From NCBI RefSeq assembly GCF_003971235.1, contig NZ_CP034661.1, positions 62,001 through 126,000 on the forward strand: a stretch of DNA of 64,000 bases, in the 5' to 3' direction. The notes under the pieces are model-generated. The model was given only the letters and a program-made list of their open reading frames with translations. It had not been told where the DNA came from and made no database searches. Of the stretch, positions 27,742 through 36,274 are shown one piece after another. The stretch is from Chryseobacterium aureum. Lineage in GTDB: Bacteria > Bacteroidota > Bacteroidia > Flavobacteriales > Weeksellaceae. Numbering within the stretch: position 1 is the stretch's first letter; each line of letters starts with the position of its first letter. Made by a program: the position numbers and the translations under genes.

Positions 27742-28916
27742 TTCTCTTCCAGCTCAGGATTTTGTTTTGAACTGATACTTAAGATGGTAAACCCTGCAAT
27801 GGCTGCTACAAAAGAAGCAATCAAAATGGCAAACTTAGCTTCGTCCTGAATCTCAATTTCTCCCTTAAAGGAAAGCAATGCAATGAAAATGGACATGGTA
27901 AACCCGATTCCGGCCAATAGACCAACCCCAATCATTTGAAGCCAGTTGCTGTTTTGTGGCAGGGAGCTGAGCTTTAATTTAATAGCGATTAGAGAGAAAA
28001 GATTTATGCCGATCAGTTTTCCCAGCACCAGACCGCAAATGATTCCTAATCCTAATGTACTTGTAACCCCAGCCACCATTTCACTGGAAAAAGTGATATT
28101 GGTATTGGTTAAAGCAAATATAGGCATGATCAGAAAACTTACCGGAATGTGAAGCTGATGCTCCAGTTTTTCCAATGGCGAAATTTCTACATTAGACGCG
28201 TTGGTTGGAATGGAAAATGCCAGTAAAACCCCTGCTATGGTTGCGTGAATTCCGGAATGATGAAGGAAATACCATAGAAATAGTCCCGGAATAATATAAA
28301 ATATCGTTTTGGTTACTTTTAAAAAATTTAAAACAAATAGGAGAGCTGTTACTCCGAAAGACAATAAAAGATAGCTCCAGTGGATTTGCTCTGTATAGAA
28401 AATGGCAATCACGAGGATGGCTCCAAGATCGTCTACAATAGCGAGTGCCGCTAAAAATATCTTGATAGAATTAGGGATTTTTTTTCCCAGCATCGAAATG
28501 ATGGCCAGAGAAAAAGCAATGTCCGTAGCCATTGGAATTCCCCAGCCGTTGCTGTATGCTGTACCTGTATTGAAAATACTGTAGATGGCGGCTGGAACAA
28601 GCATTCCGCCTACGGCCGCAAAAATAGGTAGGGAGGCATTTTTAAAAGAGGAAAGCTCGCCTTCTATAAGTTCGCGTTTTATTTCAAGGCCTACCAGAAG
28701 GAAAAATATGGCCATTAATCCGTCATTGATCCAGATGCTGACAGGGTATTCCAACCCGAAAAGGTGAGTGCCCACTTCCTTGTCTAAAAAATGCTGGAAG
28801 TTCTCTGCTGCAGATGAATTGGCAATAAGCAATGAAATAAGTACACAGAAAATAAGAATAATTCCTGAAGACTGGCTGTTGTCGAAAAATTTTTTAAAAT
28901 ATAGAGATAAATTCAT
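27738..28916 (-). CDS. nhaA: Na+/H+ antiporter NhaA
   Basis: 392 residues, about 12 helices. Exchanges sodium or lithium for protons in the inner membrane, for pH and salt homeostasis. The two ion-binding aspartates are in AIVDDLGAILVIA (about 160-172), and FFLLVGLEIKRELIEGEL (about 70-87) is the family signature. Full length. It starts 2 bases after the relA/spoT stop on the same strand, so the pair is probably co-transcribed, a stress-related grouping. Confidence 0.95.
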   Translation of the reverse strand: MNLSLYFKKFFDNSQSSGIILIFCVLISLLIANSSAAENFQHFLDKEVGTHLFGLEYPVSIWINDGLMAIFFLLVGLEIKRELIEGELSSFKNASLPIFAAVGGMLVPAAIYSIFNTGTAYSNGWGIPMATDIAFSLAIISMLGKKIPNSIKIFLAALAIVDDLGAILVIAIFYTEQIHWSYLLLSFGVTALLFVLNFLKVTKTIFYIIPGLFLWYFLHHSGIHATIAGVLLAFSIPTNASNVEISPLEKLEHQLHIPVSFLIMPIFALTNTNITFSSEMVAGVTSTLGLGIICGLVLGKLIGINLFSLIAIKLKLSSLPQNSNWLQMIGVGLLAGIGFTMSIFIALLSFKGEIEIQDEAKFAILIASFVAAIAGFTILSISSKQNPELEEN

Positions 28917-28918
28917 GT

Positions 28919-31129
28919 TTATGATTGTAGTCGCCTCACTATGGAAACCCCATTAATACTTTTAAGTTTTTTAAAGGTTTCTTCCAGCTGACCTTTATTT
29001 TTGACCTCGAGATTTATATTTCCCGTGAAAACACCATTGTTGGATTCAATAGACATACTTTTCATATCCATTCCCATACTTCCACTGATGACTGTAGTGA
29101 TATCATTAATCATACCCATTCTGTCCAGTCCTTCAATTTCAATTTTTACTCTGTTTTTAAAGCTTTCCGCATTGACCCATTTGGCCGGAATAACACGGTA
29201 GTCATACTGTGCTCTCAGATTGATGGCGTTCGGGCAGGTATCACTGTGCACTTTAATTCCGTCTGAGATGGTGATGAAACCGAAAATTTTATCTCCCGGA
29301 ATTACCGTACAGCATTTTGCATAGCTGTAGTTCAGCTTTTCTTCATCTTTTCCAAAGACAATCATGTCAAGGTTTTCTTCCTTGTGCTCTTCGAAATGCT
29401 GGCTTTTGTTAGGAGACTTTCTGAATCTTGAAAGTAAGTTATTAAATACATTTTTACTTTCAATATATTTTCTTAAGCTACTAACATCCAGTTCGTTACT
29501 CTGGAACTTAAGAAAGAGCTCCTGAGAAGATTTTAAATTGAAGAATTTTTGAAGCTTATTAATTTCTTCATCATTGAAATTGATTTTTGCATGACGAAGC
29601 TTTCTCTGCAGGATTTCTTTTCCTTCTTCTACCAATTGATTTTTCTGGGAGTTCAGGTAACTTTTGATCTTGGATTTGGCTTTTGAAGTCACTACGAATT
29701 CCAGCCAGTCAGATTTTGGTTTCTGATTCTGAGAAGAAAGGATATCCACCTGATCTCCGTTCTGAAGGATGTAGGAGATAGGAACGAGCTTTCCGTTGAT
29801 TTTTGCTCCCAGACATTTCATTCCCAAATCGGAATGGACTGAGAAGGCAAAATCCAGTGCGGTAGCATTGGTTGGCAGAATTTTAATTTCTCCTTTCGGG
29901 GTAAAGACAAATACTTCTTTAGAATATAAATTAAGCTTAATATTATCCAAAAGCTCCGAAGTGGAAAGGTTCTGCTGCTGTTCCAGTACTTCACGGATTT
30001 CTGTTACCCATTTTTCAAAGTTTCTGTCATCTGAACTCTGTTTGTAACCTTCTTTGTATTTATAGTGGGCGGCAACCCCTTTTTCAGCAATTTCGTCCAT
30101 TCTTTCTGAACGGATCTGAACTTCAATCCATTTTTTGTCCGGGCCTAAAACCGTTAAATGTAAGCTTTCGTATCCTGTAGAACGGGGCTGGGTAATCCAG
30201 TCACGCATTCTGGAAGGGTTACTGTGATAAACATCCGTAACGATGGAGTAGATCTTCCAGGCAAGGAATTTTTCATTTTTTGCATCCGATTTATAGATAA
30301 TCCTGATCGCATAGTTGTCAAAAACTTCCTCGAAAGATACTCCCTGCTTCAACATCTTTCTGTAAATGGAGGAAATGGCTTTTGCACGGCCTTTGATTTT
30401 AAAGTTTAAGCCTTCTTCACCCAGTCTTGCCGATACTTCTTTTGTAAACTCGTTAATATATCTTTCACGGTTTTCTTTGGCAAGTTCCAATTTTTCCGTG
30501 ATTTCGTTATATACTTCCGGGCTGTTGTATTTTAAGGAAAGGTCTTCCAGCTCAGATTTGATGTTATACAACCCGAGACGGTGAGCCATGGGAGCATAGA
30601 TGTAAACCGTTTCTGAGGCGATTTTTTTCTGCTTATCGGGAGCCATACTTTCCAAAGTCCTCATATTATGAAGGCGGTCTGCAATTTTGATCAGAATAAC
30701 CCTGAAATCTTCGGATAATGTCAATAGCAGTTTTCTGTAATTTTCAGACTGTACAGAAATGTTCTGATGGTTCATGATGGAGATTTTCGTCAGTCCATTC
30801 ACGATATTGGCAATCTTTTCGCCGAATATTTTTTTCAGATCATCATAGGTATAGTCTGAGTCTTCAATCACATCATGCAAAAGTGCACAGGCAATAGAAG
30901 TTGCCCCCAGACCAATTTCTGTAGCTACAATTTTAGCAACAGCGATGGGGTGGTAGATGTAAGGTTCTCCGGATTTTCTCCTTTGATCCTTATGGGCATC
31001 CAATGCAATATCGAATGCTTTTCGGATGAGCTTGTTATTTTCCTCATCCAACGTTCTGTATGTGTTAGAAATCAGATCCTTATATCTTGCAAGGATTTCT
31101 TTATTCTCTTGTTCTAAATCGTAACTCAT
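28919..31129 (-). CDS. Bifunctional (p)ppGpp synthetase/hydrolase, RelA/SpoT family
   Basis: 736 residues controlling the stringent response. Order: HD hydrolase domain (about 40-190) with YIYHPIAVAKI and LLHDVIEDSDYT, so hydrolase residues are kept; synthetase domain (about 235-370) with RGRAKAISSIYRKM, YAIRII and RSTGYESLHLTV; TGS domain (about 405-465, VFVFTPKGEIKILP); helical region and a zinc-finger-like YAKCCTVIPGD; C-terminal ACT domain (about 660-736). Both activities look intact, so Rel/SpoT type rather than RelA. Confidence 0.95.
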   Translation of the reverse strand: MSYDLEQENKEILARYKDLISNTYRTLDEENNKLIRKAFDIALDAHKDQRRKSGEPYIYHPIAVAKIVATEIGLGATSIACALLHDVIEDSDYTYDDLKKIFGEKIANIVNGLTKISIMNHQNISVQSENYRKLLLTLSEDFRVILIKIADRLHNMRTLESMAPDKQKKIASETVYIYAPMAHRLGLYNIKSELEDLSLKYNSPEVYNEITEKLELAKENRERYINEFTKEVSARLGEEGLNFKIKGRAKAISSIYRKMLKQGVSFEEVFDNYAIRIIYKSDAKNEKFLAWKIYSIVTDVYHSNPSRMRDWITQPRSTGYESLHLTVLGPDKKWIEVQIRSERMDEIAEKGVAAHYKYKEGYKQSSDDRNFEKWVTEIREVLEQQQNLSTSELLDNIKLNLYSKEVFVFTPKGEIKILPTNATALDFAFSVHSDLGMKCLGAKINGKLVPISYILQNGDQVDILSSQNQKPKSDWLEFVVTSKAKSKIKSYLNSQKNQLVEEGKEILQRKLRHAKINFNDEEINKLQKFFNLKSSQELFLKFQSNELDVSSLRKYIESKNVFNNLLSRFRKSPNKSQHFEEHKEENLDMIVFGKDEEKLNYSYAKCCTVIPGDKIFGFITISDGIKVHSDTCPNAINLRAQYDYRVIPAKWVNAESFKNRVKIEIEGLDRMGMINDITTVISGSMGMDMKSMSIESNNGVFTGNINLEVKNKGQLEETFKKLKSINGVSIVRRLQS

Positions 31130-31190
31130 TTGTGTACATGCCTATAATAAGACGAAAATACGAAATTTTTTAGTTTTTTCAAAGATAAAA

Positions 31191-31214
31191 GATCCGCAGT
31201 ATGCACTGTGGATC
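31191..31214 (-). terminator. Putative terminator after the 121-residue hypothetical gene
   Basis: 10-bp stem GATCCGCAGT / ACTGTGGATC with one mismatch and a 4-base loop, followed by TTTTATC on the minus strand, between that gene and relA/spoT. Confidence 0.6.
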
Positions 31215-31238
31215 TCCGGCTATTAGATTTTATATCGA

Positions 31239-31604
31239 TTAGAATTTCACTTCAGAATTGATTCCGTCACTTGATGTTTTGATTTTAATATCGGGGCTGT
31301 TATGAATTTCAGCTCTGTTTCTTGCATCAATGTACTTCTTGATGGTATCATAATTGACTTCATTGATATTCATGTTTTCAAACAGGTATGATTTCAAGGC
31401 TGCATTCTGAACAAAGGCATTTCTTGCAAGGTCAATCTGGTTAATATCATTTACGGTAACGCTTGCCAGATATTGGGAATTATGGGAACCTTCATTAAGA
31501 TATACGATGTAATCTGCGTTTTCAAATCCTGAATTCTCCAGATCACTTTCCAGTTTTTTGTAGTCGCTGTGATGAGCAAATACTCCAGCTAATATATGTG
31601 ACAT
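31239..31604 (-). CDS. Small cytoplasmic protein, possibly general-stress-like
   Basis: 121 residues, no signal or helix. It opens MSHILAGVFAHHSDYKKLESDLENSGF, a ferredoxin-like alpha/beta pattern in which a strand is followed by a helix that pairs with an NADYIVYL strand, reminiscent of the heat-induced YflT stress fold. The similarity is of pattern only. C-terminal end is basic and polar (PDIKIKTSSDGINSEVKF). Located upstream of relA/spoT on the same strand but separated by a likely terminator. Confidence 0.6.
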   Translation of the reverse strand: MSHILAGVFAHHSDYKKLESDLENSGFENADYIVYLNEGSHNSQYLASVTVNDINQIDLARNAFVQNAALKSYLFENMNINEVNYDTIKKYIDARNRAEIHNSPDIKIKTSSDGINSEVKF

Positions 31605-31848
31605 AGTTAATTGGTTTTAAAGTTATGACTAAAGTTAGTGATAATTTTCTAAATATCATTGTGTTTAAGTCAATATAATTTGTTAATTAATATTCTGTTA
31701 TCAATAGAAAATGATAATCGTTAAGAATAATTATTGAACGGGTGTTTAATTTTAACAATTGAGTAATATTGGGTGAAGGAGAAGCTAACTCTTATATTGG
31801 ATCGGTCAGCGGATTTTAATAAGGATATCGGAGTTTTTCAAATAAAAC

Positions 31849-32511
31849 CTATGGGATTATTTGCTTTGGAAAGAAATCTCTTAAATCCATATCATAGATG
31901 ACAGGACTGCAGTCTTTTTGGCTGTTATTATTTTTGGGTACTTTCGAGATATTGCTTAGAATATCATCTATATTTTCATAAATAGCATTCCCTTTAAGAT
32001 CAATATGGATCAGATTACAACGATCTTTTTTATCCTGTATTGAAATGCTAGATCTATAGATAGTTTGATCATAGGGTAGGTGTATATATGTATATCTCAT
32101 TAAATACTCATAATTAAAATCTTTATCCAATATAATCATAGAGGGGATAAACATATAATTTTCAGCTGAAAGTGTAGTGAAACTAATGTTATAGATATTT
32201 CTTTTTGAATGATAGATCATTTGTCTGAAAACAGCAAGTATGCCTTTGTTATATTTTTTAGAAAAGAAAATAATATTTCCGGGACTACTGGTACCGTTGC
32301 CTTTTATTAAATGAAAATCTCGTCTATCCAAAACATAGAATATAGTATAATTACTGTCATCAAATATTTTTATAAGATTCTGTTTTTCTGTTTTTGAATT
32401 AACGATAATTTCTTTGCCCTCTATATCTGCCATTTTCATTTGTGAAATTGCATTTATACTCATCATTAAAGTGAGTAAAATGGGTATTTTATTCAATAGT
32501 TTTATTTCCAT
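31849..32511 (-). CDS. Secreted or periplasmic protein of unknown function at the end of the RHS array
   Basis: 220 residues. N-terminal hydrophobic segment (IPILLTLMMSINAISQ) acts as a signal peptide. The rest is beta-rich and polar (VLDRRDFHLIKGNGTSSPGNIIFFSKKYNKG), with no family that I recognise; thioredoxin-like periplasmic proteins are conceivable but no CxxC is present. It is AT-rich like the neighbouring toxin and immunity cassettes, so it may have arrived with them, possibly as cargo. Confidence 0.5.
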   Translation of the reverse strand: MEIKLLNKIPILLTLMMSINAISQMKMADIEGKEIIVNSKTEKQNLIKIFDDSNYTIFYVLDRRDFHLIKGNGTSSPGNIIFFSKKYNKGILAVFRQMIYHSKRNIYNISFTTLSAENYMFIPSMIILDKDFNYEYLMRYTYIHLPYDQTIYRSSISIQDKKDRCNLIHIDLKGNAIYENIDDILSNISKVPKNNNSQKDCSPVIYDMDLRDFFPKQIIP

Positions 32512-32776
32512 GTGAAGACGGGGTTTTCAGCAGATTGTTTTTTCTTAGTTTGTGATAATGTTGAAGGGGAGGAATGATGATTTCATTAAATTAAATTTGT
32601 TACAATTCATTTATCAATCCAAATATCCTATAACTTTATCCATATTTTCACTCAAATTTAATATTTCATTAATAAATTTTCTTCTAATAAGGCTAAAAGT
32701 TTAATTTATTTCCAAATAATTTCTAAGTTTAAAATCAGAGTCCCCAGTTATCATCATATAATCCCTTTTCCCAATA
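32512..32776 (-). other. Gap with a remnant resembling the end of an immunity gene
   Basis: AT-rich. On the minus strand a short open stretch reads ..EILNLSENMDKVIGYLD before TGA. It resembles the ending of the 115-residue immunity protein at 35473-35820 (NEDWNKVIGYLESE). Too short to be sure, but it fits a decayed immunity gene at the far end of the array. Confidence 0.35.
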
Positions 32777-32890
32777 TTATTTATCATTGTACTTGTAGCT
32801 GTAGAAACTTCCGAAACCAGAATTGCTGAATGAATTTGAAATATGGTTCAGCCCAAAAGGATAATAGTTATTGGTATCGATAATTTCATG
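32777..32890 (-). pseudogene. RHS core remnant, most distal from the intact gene
   Basis: About 110 bases matching the intact RHS gene: EIIDTNNYYPFGLNHISNS then SGFGSFYSYKYNDK, ending at TAA 32777-32779. It begins abruptly in the toxin tip of cassette 5. It ends at YKYNDK, which is the point where the RHS homology of cassettes 2-5 begins (YNGKELQ), so both edges coincide with a common breakpoint. Confidence 0.75.
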
Positions 32891-33648
32891 AAATATGGTA
32901 TGATTGTAATAGTTCCAGATACAGTAGATTTCCATTTTGATTCTAATAAGAAGGGTCTTGCATTACCATATTCTACCAAATAATTTCCATCATCATCAGA
33001 TACATCACCAAATCCAGGAATATATGCTGACATACCAGCATTCCAATTATAAGGATCATACCATCTATTTTCAACCGAACCAGATACTGTAATAGTATTT
33101 CCCTTTCTTGAAAGCGTAAAACTTCCCTTTGATGTTAATTGACTCATGCCACTTGCATAATATAACTCTGAAAAAACGCTTGGCTCTATAGTTGCATCCC
33201 AATAATCATTCAAAGTTGTTGATTGTCCATCTTTTAATTTAAGAGCAGAATTATATACCTGATCATCAAATCTAGATTTGTTACGATCAACCCCATCATT
33301 AAAAGCTCCAAATTGAATTAATATTTCTAAATCTATTATTTTTATTCCTCCTTTTCCGTTAAGAAAATATTGCAGATTATCAGTTGCGAAGTTTTTCCCT
33401 TTTTTTCTCGCTTCAATAACCATTTGCTTATATCTACTTTCTATTTCTTTTGCTTTAGGATCACCTTGTAAATACGCCATGATATCTTTATACAACTGGG
33501 TTTGCCCGAAAGTACCACCACCATCTCCATACTTTACACCAAGATAATTGATAGCACCTTGAGGTTTATATGAAGAACCAAGAAACCCAAAGGTCTGTCC
33601 TGTAGTATCGGTAAGCCTGTTTCCTGAAGCTCTTTACCGTTGTAATTT
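32848..33648 (-). pseudogene. Orphan RHS tip 5: truncated toxin domain
   Basis: RHS homology starts at YNGKELQETG beside the degraded hairpin, then jumps (internal deletion, out of frame) to TDTTGQTFGFLGSSYKPQGA. From there one frame is open: NYLGVKYGDGGGTFGQTQ and a 215-residue C-terminal domain with DGVDRNKSRFDDQV and a notable RWYDPYNWNAGMSAYIPGFGD segment. The end is lost: after SGTIT the frame runs into the RHS remnant at 32777-32890, giving a nonsense tail. No immunity gene follows. The toxin family is not one I can name. A possible internal start is TTG at 33495, which is unlikely to be used. Confidence 0.6.
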
Positions 33649-33679
33649 AAATTAGAGCATTGAAATTCAAGCCCTAATT
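33649..33679. repeat. Boundary hairpin, degraded copy (cassette 5)
   Basis: ATTAGAGCATTG and CAAGCCCTAAT around an AAATT loop: a decayed version of the AATTAGAGTATTG / CAATACTCTAATT hairpin found at the other cassette boundaries. Directly beside YNGKELQ of cassette 5. Confidence 0.65.
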
Positions 33680-33719
33680 TGTTATCTAAATTTTTGAATA
33701 TAATAAATACTATCAGTTT

Positions 33720-34349
33720 TTATATAGATTTATTCTTTCTAAAAATCCTCAATAAGATTGGTAAAAGACCTACTGAAACAATTAAGAACAATCCTAAATT
33801 TGATAGATTCAATTTATTAGGAAACATTACCATTAACATTAGCCATGTTAACATTATTCCAATCATTATATAACCATAAATCTTAGCTGATTTAGTATTA
33901 TACCAATCATATTCAACAATCAAATCATTACTTCTTTTTTTATTCTGTAAAGTAATAATTTCAATTAAATCTTCTTTAAAATTTAGATAATTACCGCTGT
34001 CTTTTTTAGGAATATTTAAAAAAATTTTATAAGACTTGAAGACTAATCTACATCCATAAAATTTTTCAGTTTCACTAAAACTATAATTACAAATATCTAC
34101 TATATCAATTTTTTTATTGTTAAAAAAAATATAATCATTATCCAAAATTATATTATATATAATCGTACAATTATTCTTAATTAACATAAAGCTTAAAGCT
34201 GATAATGCAAAAAGTACAATCGCAGGAAAAATCTTTGGATTATAATAAATAGAAGTTAGTATAGTTAATATTATTACTAAAATAAAAGCAAAAGACATAA
34301 ACAATATTAGTCTTTTTGTTGAAAAATTTTTAAATTTATATTTTTTCAT
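33720..34349 (-). CDS. Putative membrane immunity protein of cassette 4
   Basis: 209 residues. Two helices near the N-terminus (about 15-33 and 42-60), a soluble PH-like beta-rich middle (DYIFFNNKKIDIVDICNYSFSE), and two helices near the end (about 155-175 and 183-200). Very AT-rich. Starts 9 bases after the stop of the cassette 4 toxin on the same strand, the classical position of an immunity gene, and membrane location fits a membrane-active toxin. No named family recognised. Confidence 0.6.
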   Translation of the reverse strand: MKKYKFKNFSTKRLILFMSFAFILVIILTILTSIYYNPKIFPAIVLFALSALSFMLIKNNCTIIYNIILDNDYIFFNNKKIDIVDICNYSFSETEKFYGCRLVFKSYKIFLNIPKKDSGNYLNFKEDLIEIITLQNKKRSNDLIVEYDWYNTKSAKIYGYIMIGIMLTWLMLMVMFPNKLNLSNLGLFLIVSVGLLPILLRIFRKNKSI

Positions 34350-34358
34350 TTAATTTTT

Positions 34359-35156
34359 TTATGGGTACCAAATTGTAGATTTTCTACCAATACTCTTATC
34401 TAACTGATCACCTACTCCAAACATATAGTCTGCTACTCCATAAATTGCAATCCCTGCAAGGATGGCAGGAGCTGCTGCAGCTATAACAGGAGCTGTAGCA
34501 AATGTAGCAATAGCTGTTGCACCTAATAGACCAAGATTTACAATTGAATGAGCATCCCAAGTATCAGTTCCAAATTCATATAATGTTACTCCAGCAGTTA
34601 AAGCTGTACCAACATAACCTAATCTTTTAGAAACTTTTCCTACTGACTTCATAAATCCTTCAGTTGATCTTAAAATCTTTCCAGCTCTAATATCACTAAC
34701 TGCTGAAAGAAACGTTGAAGCATTTATTTTGTTTATATTAGATAATTTATTGTACTCATCTATTATCATATTAGCATTTCCTAATTGTCCATTTAAATGT
34801 TTTTCTGAATCTTTAAAAAAGTCTTCTGTTTGATACTTCATTAAAGAGTGGCTTGCGCTTTCTATATCATTTGTAAGTCCTATTAAGCCATTATTTACAA
34901 ACTTCAAGATATTAAAACTACCGACTCCCTTCACAAAATTACCCTCTTCATCGTAACTATCAGGTATATCAGTCCACCATTTCATAGCTCCATTAGAATT
35001 GGTTAATCCAAATGTTCCCCCATTTCTCCATGCAGTCATCAAATCTGCATAAGCCTGAGTACTTCCAAATGGAGTATAACCACCGCCACCACCTTCGTTA
35101 TAATGCATACCATTAGAGGTACTGAAGGACATTGTAGGTTTATATGAACCCGGCAT
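34359..35156 (-). CDS. Orphan RHS tip 4: probable membrane-active toxin domain
   Basis: 265 residues from the first ATG; the frame continues upstream into RHS sequence (SIRQSTTFDY before MPGSYKP), so this is the tip of an RHS protein, not a free-standing gene. N-terminal linker YTPFGSTQAYADLMTAWRNGG ... WWTD is shared with tip 1. The last third is strongly hydrophobic and Ala/Gly-rich (LLGATAIATFATAPVIAAAAP, then ILAGIAIYGVADYMFG), as in pore-forming toxins. Followed by a four-helix membrane protein. Activity is inferred, not shown. Confidence 0.6.
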   Translation of the reverse strand: MPGSYKPTMSFSTSNGMHYNEGGGGGYTPFGSTQAYADLMTAWRNGGTFGLTNSNGAMKWWTDIPDSYDEEGNFVKGVGSFNILKFVNNGLIGLTNDIESASHSLMKYQTEDFFKDSEKHLNGQLGNANMIIDEYNKLSNINKINASTFLSAVSDIRAGKILRSTEGFMKSVGKVSKRLGYVGTALTAGVTLYEFGTDTWDAHSIVNLGLLGATAIATFATAPVIAAAAPAILAGIAIYGVADYMFGVGDQLDKSIGRKSTIWYP

Positions 35157-35362
35157 ATAATCAAATGTTGTAGACTGACGGATGCTTCCATCCTCATTAA
35201 ACCATCTGCCGTCTACATCAAAGCTTGATACAGGATTATTGGCAACATAAGCAAACGGACTGGTCTATCCCGTTCCATCTTCCCAGATCCGACAAATATT
35301 GTCTGCAGCCGTAACCAAACAATCCCGTTTTCTGAAGCTCTTTGCCTTATTTTATGTTTATT
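35157..35362 (-). pseudogene. RHS core fragment of cassette 4 with a 26-base deletion
   Basis: Homology starts at GKELQKTGLF beside the hairpin and reads to the DVDGRW region. Relative to the intact gene, Met of MPDLGRW is replaced (LSDLGRW), and GIDQ joins directly to the sequence for SPFAYV: 26 bases are missing between two ACCAG pentamers, shifting the frame. The fragment therefore cannot be translated into the tip at 34359-35156. Confidence 0.8.
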
Positions 35363-35367
35363 TTAAA

Positions 35368-35425
35368 ATTAGAGTATTGATTTTCAATACTCTAATCTAT
35401 TGCGAATGTACTTGGAATAATATAC
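35368..35425. repeat. Boundary element with hairpin (cassette 3/4 junction)
   Basis: 12-bp stem ATTAGAGTATTG (35368-35379) / CAATACTCTAAT (35385-35396), loop ATTTT, followed on the plus strand by ATTGCGAATGTACTTGGAAT, a variant of the conserved flank. Lies between the cassette 3 immunity stop and cassette 4 RHS homology. Confidence 0.8.
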
Positions 35426-35472
35426 TTGTTTTTTATTTTTAGTTTATTGTGAATTATTTTCAGGATGATAAT

Positions 35473-35820
35473 TTAATTTATTATGCTACTATTTTCATCA
35501 ATTTCACTTTCTAAATATCCAATAACTTTATTCCAATCTTCGTTTAAATAATAAATTCCAGAATACTTTTTTCCTTTAATATTTACCCCCTTTAATAAAA
35601 TTCCAGAATATTTTTTTAATTCAATAAGTAATTGATGTATTTGCTCTGCAAGTTTATAGTTTTTTTGATTGATAGCTATCCCTTCTCTAATACTATACAC
35701 CCCAATCATGTTTTCCCTATCAAATTTCCCATTACTCAATCTTATATAATAATCGTTGAATTCTCCCTGTAAATTGATGCTATTTTTTATTAAATTAAAA
35801 ATCTCTTCTTCTGTTTTCAT
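35473..35820 (-). CDS. Putative immunity protein of cassette 3 (ADP-ribosyltransferase toxin)
   Basis: 115 residues, soluble, mixed alpha/beta (MKTEEEIFNLIKNSINLQGE ... DWNKVIGYLESEID). Starts 1 base after the toxin stop, so translationally coupled. I recognise no family, but position makes an immunity role likely. The ending DWNKVIGYLE resembles a remnant in the 32512-32776 gap, hinting that a related cassette was once there too. Confidence 0.6.
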   Translation of the reverse strand: MKTEEEIFNLIKNSINLQGEFNDYYIRLSNGKFDRENMIGVYSIREGIAINQKNYKLAEQIHQLLIELKKYSGILLKGVNIKGKKYSGIYYLNEDWNKVIGYLESEIDENSSIIN

Positions 35821-35821
35821 T

Positions 35822-36274
35822 TTATGGTATTATATGTTCTACATTAGCTCTTATTACTGGTCCAAAAATTAACCATTCGCTTTCTTGCATTCTTTTTCCT
35901 GTCTCTGAAACATTAGGAATAGCAGTAACTCCAATTTTAAAACGTTTAGATAAAATGATTCCTGGTGCTTTTCCCATAGCAGTTGCAAAATCTTTGGCTG
36001 TTGATTTATTAGTGGTCCACGATGTCCATACAGAATAATTATCGCTCATTGCATGATCATCCATATCCCAATGTGCCTTATTTCCTGGTCTTAGTCCATT
36101 TGGAATTGCAATTCCAAACGATGCCTCATTATACATTATAGCTTGTGTTTCTGTATGTGCAAAAGATGAAACTCCTCTATATAATAATATACCATTTCTA
36201 TTATTATCTCCTTTAGAAATTTCTCCAGATAAATCTGTATCTCTTACCCAGTCATATGCAGGATCTTTCATCAT
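35822..36274 (-). CDS. Orphan RHS tip 3: ADP-ribosyltransferase-like toxin domain
   Basis: 150 residues from an internal ATG; the frame is open further upstream to about 36460. The R-S-E triad of arginine-type ADP-ribosyltransferases is visible: R33 in LLYRGVSS, the strand T84-S-W-T-T in TSWTTNKSTAKDFA, and E131-S-E133 in MQESEWLIFGP. The spacing suits a compact mono-ADP-ribosyltransferase that would modify a target protein or nucleic acid with NAD. It is separated from its RHS core by a frameshift, so it is silent as it stands unless translated from an internal start. Confidence 0.68.
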   Translation of the reverse strand: MMKDPAYDWVRDTDLSGEISKGDNNRNGILLYRGVSSFAHTETQAIMYNEASFGIAIPNGLRPGNKAHWDMDDHAMSDNYSVWTSWTTNKSTAKDFATAMGKAPGIILSKRFKIGVTAIPNVSETGKRMQESEWLIFGPVIRANVEHIIP

